DNA from: Flavobacteriia bacterium
Lineage (GTDB): Bacteria > Bacteroidota > Bacteroidia > Flavobacteriales > Flavobacteriaceae
Length of the DNA: 16,081 nt
Direction: 5' to 3'
Assembly: GCA_030626085.1 (NCBI GenBank)
Contig: DAOUPQ010000020.1
Coordinates: forward strand, 1 to 16,081
Positions within the stretch are counted from its first letter, which is position 1. Each line of letters begins with the position of its first letter. This document shows, piece after piece, positions 6,950-13,202 of the stretch. The notes under the pieces were generated by a model. The model was not told where the DNA came from and ran no database searches. It saw only the letters and a list, made by a program, of their open reading frames with translations. The position numbers were made by a program, and so were the translations under genes.

Positions 6950-7957
6950 CTATTGATCTTTTAAAAAATCTTTACAAGTTGTTTGAATGGTTTCAGATAA
7001 AGGCTTAAAATTATAATTTATAGCCGTTTGTATTTTTTTTGAAGAAAAAAGGTTTTTGTTTTGAGAGGCTCTGGCAGAATGTTTACTAAGTATTGGGACA
7101 CTATTTAAAACAGAGCTTTTAAGCAAATCAATTTTCCAGGCAACTTCACTTAAAAATTTAGAAACTTTTTTAGAAGGGCGTTTAACTTTAAAAGTATCAG
7201 CTATTGTAAAGAAAACATCTTTAAAAGAAGCATTTTCAGATACTAAAATAAAACGATCGTTCTTAAGGTCGCTATTCATTAGTTTTATCATAACTTTAAC
7301 AACGTCGGTAACGCCAACAAATCCGGTAATACCGGTAGTATAATATTTAAAACCGTTATAAATTTTTGAAAATAATTTACCGGTTCCTTTATTCCAAAAA
7401 CCTGAACCTAAAATTACACCGGGATTAACGATAACTATATCAATTCCTTCCTGACTTGCCCGCCAAACTTCCATTTCAGCACCGTGTTTGGTAATAGCAT
7501 AATCACTTTTATCAACAGATGTATTCCAGAAGTTTTTTTCAGTAATAGATTTTTTATTTAAAGATCTTTCAATCGTTGCAATAGAACTTACATAACAGAG
7601 TTTATCAATTTGATTAGAAATGCATAAATTCACAATATTAGTAGTTCCCTTAATGTTGTTTTTTCGCATTTCACGATAATCCTTTGGATTAAATGACACC
7701 ATTGCTGCACAATGATAAACTTTTGTAATATCTAAAAATGCATTTTGAAGTAACATAATATCATTTAACGTGGCTAATACCCAGTCAATTTTATTAAAAT
7801 ATAATTCAAAGTCATCAGTGTAATAGCTAAAAACCCTTTTAACTTTTTGTAAGTTACTTTTCTCACGATAAATGGCTTTAACAGAATTATTTTCTGTTAT
7901 CAAATGGTACAAAAGATGTGAACCTACCAAACCTGTGCCTCCGGTTACTAAAATCAT
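6950..7957 (-). CDS. NAD(P)-dependent epimerase/dehydratase (extended SDR)
   Basis: This is a cytoplasmic oxidoreductase of the extended short-chain dehydrogenase family, 335 residues. The N-terminal Rossmann motif TGGTGLVGSHL lies at 5-15, the conserved HCAA at 82-85, the catalytic-region YVSS at 122-125, and the YxxxK pair is Y153/K157 in SDYAITKHGAE. The following NPGVILGSG (178-186) is typical of the NAD-dependent epimerase/dihydroflavonol-reductase-like branch. The C-terminal substrate domain is divergent, so the substrate is unknown; sugar-nucleotide epimerases and ketone/flavonol-type reductases are both possible. It is transcribed divergently from tyrS, with a 15-nt palindrome in the shared promoter region. 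The best minus-strand -7 is an imperfect TATATTTT around 7965-7972. Confidence 0.85.
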   Translation of the reverse strand: MILVTGGTGLVGSHLLYHLITENNSVKAIYREKSNLQKVKRVFSYYTDDFELYFNKIDWVLATLNDIMLLQNAFLDITKVYHCAAMVSFNPKDYREMRKNNIKGTTNIVNLCISNQIDKLCYVSSIATIERSLNKKSITEKNFWNTSVDKSDYAITKHGAEMEVWRASQEGIDIVIVNPGVILGSGFWNKGTGKLFSKIYNGFKYYTTGITGFVGVTDVVKVMIKLMNSDLKNDRFILVSENASFKDVFFTIADTFKVKRPSKKVSKFLSEVAWKIDLLKSSVLNSVPILSKHSARASQNKNLFSSKKIQTAINYNFKPLSETIQTTCKDFLKDQ

Positions 7958-7982
7958 TTAGCGAAAATATAAAATTGATTTG

Positions 7983-7997
7983 AACTTTGTCAAAGTT
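7983..7997. promoter_or_regulatory. 15-nt palindrome in the SDR/tyrS divergent promoter
   Basis: AACTTTGTCAAAGTT is a perfect inverted repeat around a central T. It places a TTTG on each strand, near the -33 region of both divergent promoters. It could be an operator or simply paired -33 elements. Confidence 0.4.
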
Positions 7998-8004
7998 TCT
8001 TTTT

Positions 8005-8012
8005 TATCTTTG
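8005..8012 (+). promoter_or_regulatory. tyrS promoter -7 box
   Basis: TATCTTTG exactly matches TAnnTTTG, 17 bp before the tyrS ATG. Candidate -33 elements are TTTG at 7979-7982 (22-nt spacer) and 7986-7989 (15-nt spacer, within the palindrome). The resulting leader would be short, about 10-15 nt, so a T-box-like leader is excluded. Confidence 0.7.
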
Positions 8013-8029
8013 CCAAAATTTTATTTAAA

Positions 8030-9325
8030 ATGACTAAGAATTTTGTTGAAGAATTACGCTGGCGAGGATTGTTACATAACATTATGCCCGGCACCGAAGA
8101 ACAATTACAAAAAGAATTGACAACAGCATATATAGGTTTTGATCCAACAGCTGATACATTACATATTGGTAGCTTGGTTCAAATTATTTTATTAAAACAT
8201 TTTCAAAATTATGGACATAAACCAATTGCTTTATTAGGAGGTGCAACCGGTATGATTGGTGATCCTTCAGGTAAATCGGCTGAAAGGAATTTATTAAACG
8301 AAGAGACGCTTAAAAAAAATATTGCCGGAGTTAAAAAAACTTTAGAACGATTTATCGATTTTTCGAGCAATAAACATAATAGTGCTGAATTGGTTGATAA
8401 TTATGATTGGATGAAAAAATTGACCTTTTTAGAATTTGCCCGTGATATAGGTAAACATATTACTGTAAATTATATGATGGCAAAAGAATCGGTTAAAAAC
8501 AGAATAAATACTGAGTCTAAAGAAGGGATGAGTTTTACGGAGTTTACTTATCAATTGGTTCAAGGATATGATTTTTTATATTTATACAACAATAATAATT
8601 GTAAGTTACAAATAGGAGGGAGCGATCAATGGGGAAATATTACAACTGGAGCCGAATTGATCAGGAGGAAAGTTCAGGGTAAAGCTTACGCCTTAACTAC
8701 TCCGTTGGTTACAAAAGCAGATGGAACAAAGTTTGGTAAAACCGAAGGAGGAAATATTTGGCTAGATGCAAAAAGAACTTCTCCTTATAAATTTTATCAG
8801 TATTGGATTAATTCAAGTGACGAAGATGCTGAAAAATATATTAAGATTTTTACTTTTTTAGATCAAAAATTAATTGAAGAACTAATAGCAGAACATAAAA
8901 AAGCACCACATTTAAGATTATTACAAAAAAGAGTTGGAGAAGAAGTGACAAAGATGACTCATGGTATTGAAGCATATAATAACGCTGTAAAAGCATCATC
9001 TATTTTGTTTGGGAGATCTACTGCTGAAGATTTGAAACAATTGGATGAAATGACTTTATTAGATGTTTTTGAAGGCGTGCCACAAGCAGAAATTTCTATA
9101 TCTGATTTAGAAAAAGGAATAGATATCATTAATGCACTTAATGAAAAATCAGGGTTTTTAAAGTCAAATAGTGAAGCGCGAAGAGCATTAAAAGAAAATT
9201 CGATTTCGGTAAATAAAGAAAAAGTTCAAGAAGGTTTTCAGATATCAAAAGAACATTTGATAGCAGATAAATTTATCCTGCTTCAAAGAGGAAAGCGAAA
9301 TTATTTTTTATTAAAAGTTGTTTAA
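8030..9325 (+). CDS. tyrS: Tyrosyl-tRNA synthetase
   Basis: This class I synthetase charges tRNA-Tyr with tyrosine in the cytoplasm. The 431-residue protein has the usual bacterial TyrS layout. YIGFDPTADTLHIGS (34-48) contains the HIGH-type motif HIGS at 45-48. GGATGMIGDPSGKSAER (70-86) follows, then the tyrosine-pocket QLVQGYDF (175-182), the adenylate-site GGSDQWGN (196-203), and KFGKT (234-238) as the KMSKS-type loop. The C-terminal region from about 360 is an S4-like RNA-binding domain that ends in RGKRNYFLLKVV. The length and motifs are ordinary for TyrS. It has its own TAnnTTTG promoter and ends at a long palindrome shared with the converging acyltransferase gene. Confidence 0.97.
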   Translation: MTKNFVEELRWRGLLHNIMPGTEEQLQKELTTAYIGFDPTADTLHIGSLVQIILLKHFQNYGHKPIALLGGATGMIGDPSGKSAERNLLNEETLKKNIAGVKKTLERFIDFSSNKHNSAELVDNYDWMKKLTFLEFARDIGKHITVNYMMAKESVKNRINTESKEGMSFTEFTYQLVQGYDFLYLYNNNNCKLQIGGSDQWGNITTGAELIRRKVQGKAYALTTPLVTKADGTKFGKTEGGNIWLDAKRTSPYKFYQYWINSSDEDAEKYIKIFTFLDQKLIEELIAEHKKAPHLRLLQKRVGEEVTKMTHGIEAYNNAVKASSILFGRSTAEDLKQLDEMTLLDVFEGVPQAEISISDLEKGIDIINALNEKSGFLKSNSEARRALKENSISVNKEKVQEGFQISKEHLIADKFILLQRGKRNYFLLKVV

Positions 9326-9354
9326 AACCTGAGTTTGATATCAAACTTAGGTTT
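9325..9354. terminator. 30-nt palindrome between tyrS and the LuxE-like gene
   Basis: The sequence is self-complementary over its whole 30 nt except for one G/T opposition, which is a G-U wobble in + strand RNA. Its centre is GATATC at 9337-9342. It starts at the last base of the tyrS stop codon and runs into the stop codon of the minus-strand gene. No long T-run follows on +, and only TTTT follows on -, so it may act as a two-way transcription barrier or RNA 3'-end stabiliser rather than a classical terminator. Confidence 0.6.
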
Positions 9355-10330
9355 AAATTATCATTAGGTTACAACCTCTAATATCATAATTATCAAATCT
9401 ACCCATGATCTCAAATGAATTATCAGGGGAAGTTTTACCAAGATCCTGGGTTGCAATAAAAGAACAGGAGTTGATATTAGCAAGATCAACAATATTGATT
9501 CCGCCTGTTTTATGATGAGGTAAAAGTGTTAAAGCATCTTCAGTATCCCTTATTAATATTTTCATCCAAGGTGGTGTAAAAAATATCCCGTTTCCTTTTG
9601 AATAGGCTTGAGATAATAATTCGGTCATACCATATTCAGAATGTATTTTTTCTACGCCGAAACCTTTACATAATATTTGATGTAATTCTTCACGAATTAA
9701 TTCCTTACACCTTCCTTTCATCCCTCCGGTTTCCATAATAATGGTATTTTTTAACGAAAACCGATATTTTTCAATTAAATCTAGCAAAGCATAGGAAACA
9801 CCAATTAACAGTATTTTTTTATTGTTGGCATCTAATTCATTTAATTTTTTGGCAAGTTCATGTAGATTATAAAGGTAAAAACCACTGTGTTTGGATTGAT
9901 TATTACTAACAAAATTCTCTATCATATAGATTAATGAAGAACCATTTCGCTCAAGATAACTCGGTAAAAGTGCTAAAATTATATAATTCTGATCATTGCC
10001 ATAAAAATGATGAAATCCTTTTTTAAAACTCTTTTCATAAACTGATATATCAGTAATATGATGCTTACTTTGTGTTATACCGGTTGTACTACTACTCAAA
10101 AAAGTTGTTTTAATTTGAGTCTTTGATGAAACAATTCTATGGGTTTTAAAAAATTGAATAGGTAAAAATGGAATATCCTTTAAATAATTGATATTTAAAG
10201 GATTAATATTAATATAAGATATAAATTCTTTATAAACTACATTATTTTCTGCCTGATATTTAAAGATTTGTAAAGCTAAATTTTCAAAAGACTTGTCGCT
10301 GTTTATATCAAAAATATTAGATGTATTCAT
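9353..10330 (-). CDS. LuxE/PaaK-like acyl-protein synthetase family protein
   Basis: This 325-residue protein belongs to the LuxE branch of the ANL adenylate-forming superfamily, which activates a fatty acid or other carboxylate and passes it to a protein or carrier. Visible motifs are FLPIQFFK (55-62), the glycine/serine/threonine-rich phosphate loop SSSTTGITQSKH (79-90), a lipid-chain-like LPSYLERNGSSL segment (122-133), ETGGMKGR (200-207), and the adenylate motif SEYGMTELLSQAY (231-243). QDLG and GRFDNYDIRG near 295-319 match the hinge region. It lacks a C-terminal ANL subdomain, as LuxE does. No luxC/luxD or lipid-synthesis partners are nearby, so bioluminescence is not implied; substrate and acceptor are unknown. 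It converges on tyrS and is preceded by a perfect -7 box. Confidence 0.8.
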   Translation of the reverse strand: MNTSNIFDINSDKSFENLALQIFKYQAENNVVYKEFISYININPLNINYLKDIPFLPIQFFKTHRIVSSKTQIKTTFLSSSTTGITQSKHHITDISVYEKSFKKGFHHFYGNDQNYIILALLPSYLERNGSSLIYMIENFVSNNQSKHSGFYLYNLHELAKKLNELDANNKKILLIGVSYALLDLIEKYRFSLKNTIIMETGGMKGRCKELIREELHQILCKGFGVEKIHSEYGMTELLSQAYSKGNGIFFTPPWMKILIRDTEDALTLLPHHKTGGINIVDLANINSCSFIATQDLGKTSPDNSFEIMGRFDNYDIRGCNLMII

Positions 10331-10347
10331 ATTATCAATAATAAGTA

Positions 10348-10355
10348 CAAAAGTA
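10348..10355 (-). promoter_or_regulatory. Promoter box for the LuxE-like gene
   Basis: The minus strand reads TACTTTTG, an exact TAnnTTTG, 17 bp upstream of the ATG at 10330. A TTG at 10372-10374 with a 16-nt spacer is a possible -33 element. Confidence 0.6.
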
Positions 10356-10418
10356 GATTTTTTTACGCAACCAATTTAAGATTAAGCATCTTTAAAAATA
10401 GAAGCATGTTATTTTCTT

Positions 10419-10865
10419 ATGAAAAAAACGATAATTTTATTTTTTGTTGTAATTTTGCTCCTTTCTTGTAGTGAAGATGATACAAATTATTATTATGAAT
10501 TATTGCCTATTGAAGAAGCAATTGTTCCTGATGAGTTTGAATATGGTAGAGTATATATCATTACTGTAACTTATTTTCAACCTACAGATTGTAATCTTTA
10601 TAGTGACATACTATATGAATACGATTACGATGCCAGAAATGTGGCTGTAATTTCTACAGTTGTAGATGAAAATGATTGCAAACCTTTAGATAATGTTTTA
10701 AGAGAATATTCTTTTAGGGTTCATGCATTACAAGCTAATGATTATTTATTTAGATTTTGGCAAGGAGAAGATGAGAACGGTGATCCGATATATTTAGAAA
10801 TTACGGTACCGGTAGTAAATTACAACAATAGTAAGATAAATGAGCCTAAAGCAACTCATACTTAA
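10419..10865 (+). CDS. Small lipoprotein with acidic post-cysteine signal, co-encoded with a sigma factor
   Basis: This 148-residue lipoprotein has a hydrophobic signal at 4-15 and the lipobox LLSC with Cys17. The residues just after the cysteine are Ser-Glu-Asp-Asp. In Bacteroidota an acidic run at this place is the lipoprotein export signal that sends lipoproteins to the cell surface, so surface exposure is a reasonable inference. The rest is acidic and beta-strand-like, with two further cysteines (CNLYSD and CKPLDN) that could form a disulphide. I do not recognise the family. Its last 26 bp overlap the start of the sigma-factor gene in another frame, so the two are surely co-transcribed and probably translationally coupled. 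No exact promoter box was found in 10331-10418. Confidence 0.75.
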   Translation: MKKTIILFFVVILLLSCSEDDTNYYYELLPIEEAIVPDEFEYGRVYIITVTYFQPTDCNLYSDILYEYDYDARNVAVISTVVDENDCKPLDNVLREYSFRVHALQANDYLFRFWQGEDENGDPIYLEITVPVVNYNNSKINEPKATHT

Positions 10866-11382
10866 ATGTAAGAGAAGAGACATTAGAGCGCAATCAGAGA
10901 TTTATCATCTTTTTGCAGGGAAAATGTTTGCTTTATGCTTAAAGTATTCTAAAAATAAACAAGAAGCGGAAGATAATTTACAGGATGCTTTTATTGTGGT
11001 ATTTGATAAAATTAGCCAATACAAGTTTAGGGGCTCTTTTGAAGGTTGGGTTAAAAGAATTGTTATCAACACAGCTTTACAAACATATAGGCAAAAAAAT
11101 GTTTTAAGTTTAATTGAAGATAATTTACCTGATGAAGTTGATCTTGAAGTTAATGAAGAAGATATTTCATTAGATTTTTTGTTGAAAATTATTCAAGAAT
11201 TACCTGAAAGATACCGAATGGTATTTAATTTATATGTCTTAGATGGATATTCTCATAAAGAGATTTCACATCTTTTAGGAATTGCAGAAGGCACTTCAAA
11301 ATCGAATTTATCGAGAGCGAGGTTAATATTAAAAGAAAAGGTTGAATTAAATCAACAACAATTAAATGTTGGATTGTTTTAA
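10840..11382 (+). CDS. ECF-type RNA polymerase sigma factor
   Basis: This 180-residue sigma-70 family protein of the short extracytoplasmic-function type redirects RNA polymerase to a dedicated promoter set. Region 2 spans about 18-85: AEDNLQDAFIVVFDKI (43-58) is the DNA-melting/core-binding helix and GSFEGWVKRIVINTAL (65-80) contains the -10 recognition helix. Region 4 spans about 112-168: LPERYRMVFNLYVLDGYSHKEI (121-142), then the helix-turn-helix LLGIAEGTSKSNLSRAR (145-161) that binds the -35. A short acidic linker (90-110) separates them, and there is no region 1 or 3, as expected for ECF sigmas. The start overlaps the lipoprotein gene by 26 bp. The next gene, a membrane-spanning barrel protein that may be its anti-sigma partner, starts 2 bp after the stop. 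Confidence 0.94.
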   Translation: MSLKQLILKCKRRDIRAQSEIYHLFAGKMFALCLKYSKNKQEAEDNLQDAFIVVFDKISQYKFRGSFEGWVKRIVINTALQTYRQKNVLSLIEDNLPDEVDLEVNEEDISLDFLLKIIQELPERYRMVFNLYVLDGYSHKEISHLLGIAEGTSKSNLSRARLILKEKVELNQQQLNVGLF

Positions 11383-11384
11383 TT

Positions 11385-12683
11385 ATGATTGAGAATAAAA
11401 ACATAGATAGAGTTTTTCAAGAAAACTTAAAGGATTTAGAGATTTATCCTAATGAGAGAGTATGGAAAAACATTGAAAATCAATTGCAGGGTAAACCTCA
11501 AAGAAATTATATTGTTTTGTGGCAAAAACTCAGCGGAGTTGCTATTGTTTTTCTTCTCTTGTTTTCCATTGGTTTTGGATATTTCAGATTAAATAAAAAA
11601 ACAATAATTAAGAGCGGTACAATAAACAATATTAGTACTGATAATACAGTAGTAAAAAACACTTCTGAACAAGAAATCCCGGTTATTCCTTTAAAAGATA
11701 TTGAAGGTGATTTAGCATCAGCAACCAAAAATAAACCTTTAAAAACAAACGAACAACAAATAATAAAGACACCTGAAAATATTGAAATTAAAGATATTAT
11801 AAATTCATTTAATTCAAATAAAAATGAATTAGATAATTTAGCAATTGCAGGTCAAAACACATCAAAAGAGGATGCTCAAAATAAACTAAGCCAAGAAGAA
11901 AAAGCTTTATTTGATATGTCTTTAGTAGATCAGAATACCAATCAATATGCAGATGTTAATATTAAAGAGAAAAGAAATAAAAAATGGTCTGTAGGACCTT
12001 CGGTTTCAGCTGTTTATTTTAACACTTTACAGGAGGGTTCTCCTATTAGTAATGACCTAGAAAATAATAAAAAAACAAGTGATGAGGCCTTATCTTATGG
12101 TATAAAGATCGATTATCAACTATCAGATAAAATAAAAATTCAGTCAGGTGTAAATAAAGTTGGATTAGCCTATAATACCGAAAATGTAAGAACAACTTTA
12201 TCATCAACAAAAATTCCAAACCACACAATTAGTGCAACAAATTCAGGTTTACACATTTCATCATCAATCAGATCAAATGTTGATTCTGAAGTATCAACAG
12301 ATCAACTTAGTAAATCAAATTCTGAAGGAGATTTAAATCAATCTCTTGAATATGTTGAAATTCCACTAGAGATGAAATATAATATTTATCAAAGTAGGGT
12401 AGGTTTTAATGTTGTAGGAGGATTTAGTACATTTATTTTAACCAACAATCAGGTTTCATTAGTATCGCAAAATGCTACTACAAAACTAGGAGAAGCAAAC
12501 AATATAAATATTTTTAATTTTAGTGGAAATATTGGAGTTGATCTAGATTATAAAATTAATAGCGATTGGTTTTTGAATGTAACCCCCATGGTTAAATATC
12601 AATTCAATACTTTTTCAAATAGTGCAGGGAATTTCCGTCCTTATTATTTTGGTGTATATTCAGGTATAAATTATAGGTTCTAA
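11385..12683 (+). CDS. Putative anti-sigma-like trans-envelope protein with C-terminal outer-membrane beta-barrel
   Basis: The 432-residue protein has four visible parts. Residues 1-43 are a short charged helix-forming segment (DRVFQENLKDLEIYP, then ERVWKNIENQL) of the kind seen at the N-terminus of Bacteroidota proteins encoded after ECF sigma factors. Residues about 45-67 form a single hydrophobic helix (VAIVFLLLFSIGFGYF at 52-67) with no cleavage site visible. Residues about 70-198 are a polar, low-complexity Asn/Lys/Glu/Thr-rich linker. Residues about 199-432 are a beta-barrel-like domain with alternating strands (KWSVGPSVSAVYF at 200-212, VEIPLEMKYNIY at 324-335) ending in the aromatic C-terminus GINYRF, a usual outer-membrane insertion signal. 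The gene follows the sigma gene by 2 bp, so an anti-sigma or sensor role is inferred from position, not shown by a recognised anti-sigma domain. Alternatively the barrel may be a periplasmic beta-domain that does not insert. Confidence 0.75.
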   Translation: MIENKNIDRVFQENLKDLEIYPNERVWKNIENQLQGKPQRNYIVLWQKLSGVAIVFLLLFSIGFGYFRLNKKTIIKSGTINNISTDNTVVKNTSEQEIPVIPLKDIEGDLASATKNKPLKTNEQQIIKTPENIEIKDIINSFNSNKNELDNLAIAGQNTSKEDAQNKLSQEEKALFDMSLVDQNTNQYADVNIKEKRNKKWSVGPSVSAVYFNTLQEGSPISNDLENNKKTSDEALSYGIKIDYQLSDKIKIQSGVNKVGLAYNTENVRTTLSSTKIPNHTISATNSGLHISSSIRSNVDSEVSTDQLSKSNSEGDLNQSLEYVEIPLEMKYNIYQSRVGFNVVGGFSTFILTNNQVSLVSQNATTKLGEANNINIFNFSGNIGVDLDYKINSDWFLNVTPMVKYQFNTFSNSAGNFRPYYFGVYSGINYRF

Positions 12684-12712
12684 AAAGTTAGCATATTTTA
12701 AATATAATAATT

Positions 12713-12742
12713 AACCAAACTTGTTATGAGTTTGGTTTTTTT
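12713..12742 (+). terminator. Intrinsic terminator of the sigma operon
   Basis: A 9-bp stem AACCAAACT/AGTTTGGTT (12713-12721 with 12729-12737) with a 7-nt loop TGTTATG runs into a stretch of seven T ending at 12742. It lies 30 bp after the stop of the barrel gene. Confidence 0.9.
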
Positions 12743-12745
12743 AGT

Positions 12746-12893
12746 GAAACTCAATTTTGAGGAGTTTAAAAACGAACTCAAAATATTAGTTGAACTAATC
12801 CCGATTTTTTTAGCGGGATCGAGGTTAATACCTCGACCCTTGGGTCGATTCCTATAATTGGGTTCAAGACTTACCCTGAGGTTTAATACCATT
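12746..12893. repeat. Palindrome cluster, possible repeat-element remnant
   Basis: A chain of inverted repeats lies just after the terminator. They are AAACTC/GAGTTT with inner CTCAA/TTGAG (about 12747-12769), the 15-nt palindrome ATTAGTTGAACTAAT (12785-12799), ATCCCG/CGGGAT (12798-12819), TCGAGGT-TAAT-ACCTCGA (12819-12836) and TCGACCCTTGGGTCGA (12833-12848). The last two share TCGA, so only one can form fully at a time. GAGGTTAATACC at 12821 recurs as GAGGTTTAATACC near 12878. The stretch is more GC-rich than its surroundings. It looks like a REP/MITE-type remnant, but copies elsewhere cannot be checked here. Confidence 0.55.
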
Positions 12894-12948
12894 TATTAAC
12901 TTTTTGAATATTTTTTTATTTAATCTAAAATATCAAAAAAAATACTAT

Positions 12949-12956
12949 TAATTTTG
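12949..12956 (+). promoter_or_regulatory. Promoter box for the DUF1858-ALDH operon
   Basis: TAATTTTG is an exact TAnnTTTG match 23 bp before the ATG at 12980. No clear -33 TTG lies at the expected distance. Confidence 0.6.
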
Positions 12957-12979
12957 TATTCAAATTAATAAATTTAAAA

Positions 12980-13186
12980 ATGATAGATAAAACAATTACT
13001 ATTGAAGATCTGATAGAAGATTATGCTTTCTCGGTTAATTTCCTTTCAAAGAAAGGAATTAAGTGTATTGCTTGTGGAGAACCTATTTGGGGGACTTTAG
13101 AGGAAGCGTGTTTAGAAAAAAATTATACTCAAAAAGATATTGAAGCTTTTGTAAATGAGTTAAATATATTAGTAAAAAACCAATAA
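12980..13186 (+). CDS. Small DUF1858-like CxxC protein
   Basis: The 68-residue protein resembles the DUF1858 domain, a small helical module found alone or next to hybrid-cluster and redox proteins. The pattern TITIEDLIEDY (5-15) followed by FLSKKGIKCIACGEPIWGTLEEACLEK (written from residue 21 to 47) reproduces the family's strand/helix plus a Cys-x-x-Cys centre (C29, C32). Most family members read GxxCxGC here. The two cysteines suggest metal binding or redox chemistry, which is inference only. It has its own promoter box and sits 16 bp before the aldehyde dehydrogenase gene, so the two are very likely co-transcribed and may act together. No export signal is present, so it should be cytoplasmic. 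Confidence 0.75.
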   Translation: MIDKTITIEDLIEDYAFSVNFLSKKGIKCIACGEPIWGTLEEACLEKNYTQKDIEAFVNELNILVKNQ

Positions 13187-13202
13187 TAATAATCTTAATA
13201 TT

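Noticed and set aside
9353..10330. LuxE-like gene as evidence of bioluminescence
   Set aside because: No luxA, B, C or D homologue is present, and LuxE-like ANL proteins are common in non-luminous Bacteroidota.
11385..12683. Barrel protein as an ordinary secreted outer-membrane protein with a cleaved signal peptide
   Set aside because: The hydrophobic helix is preceded by about 43 charged residues and shows no cleavage site, unlike the short signal of the barrel protein at 15317. The possibility is kept as the main refutation test.
12698..12892. Minus-strand open frame of 64 codons
   Set aside because: It runs through the sigma-operon terminator and the palindrome cluster, has no promoter box, and its composition reflects the repeats, so it is not a believable gene.
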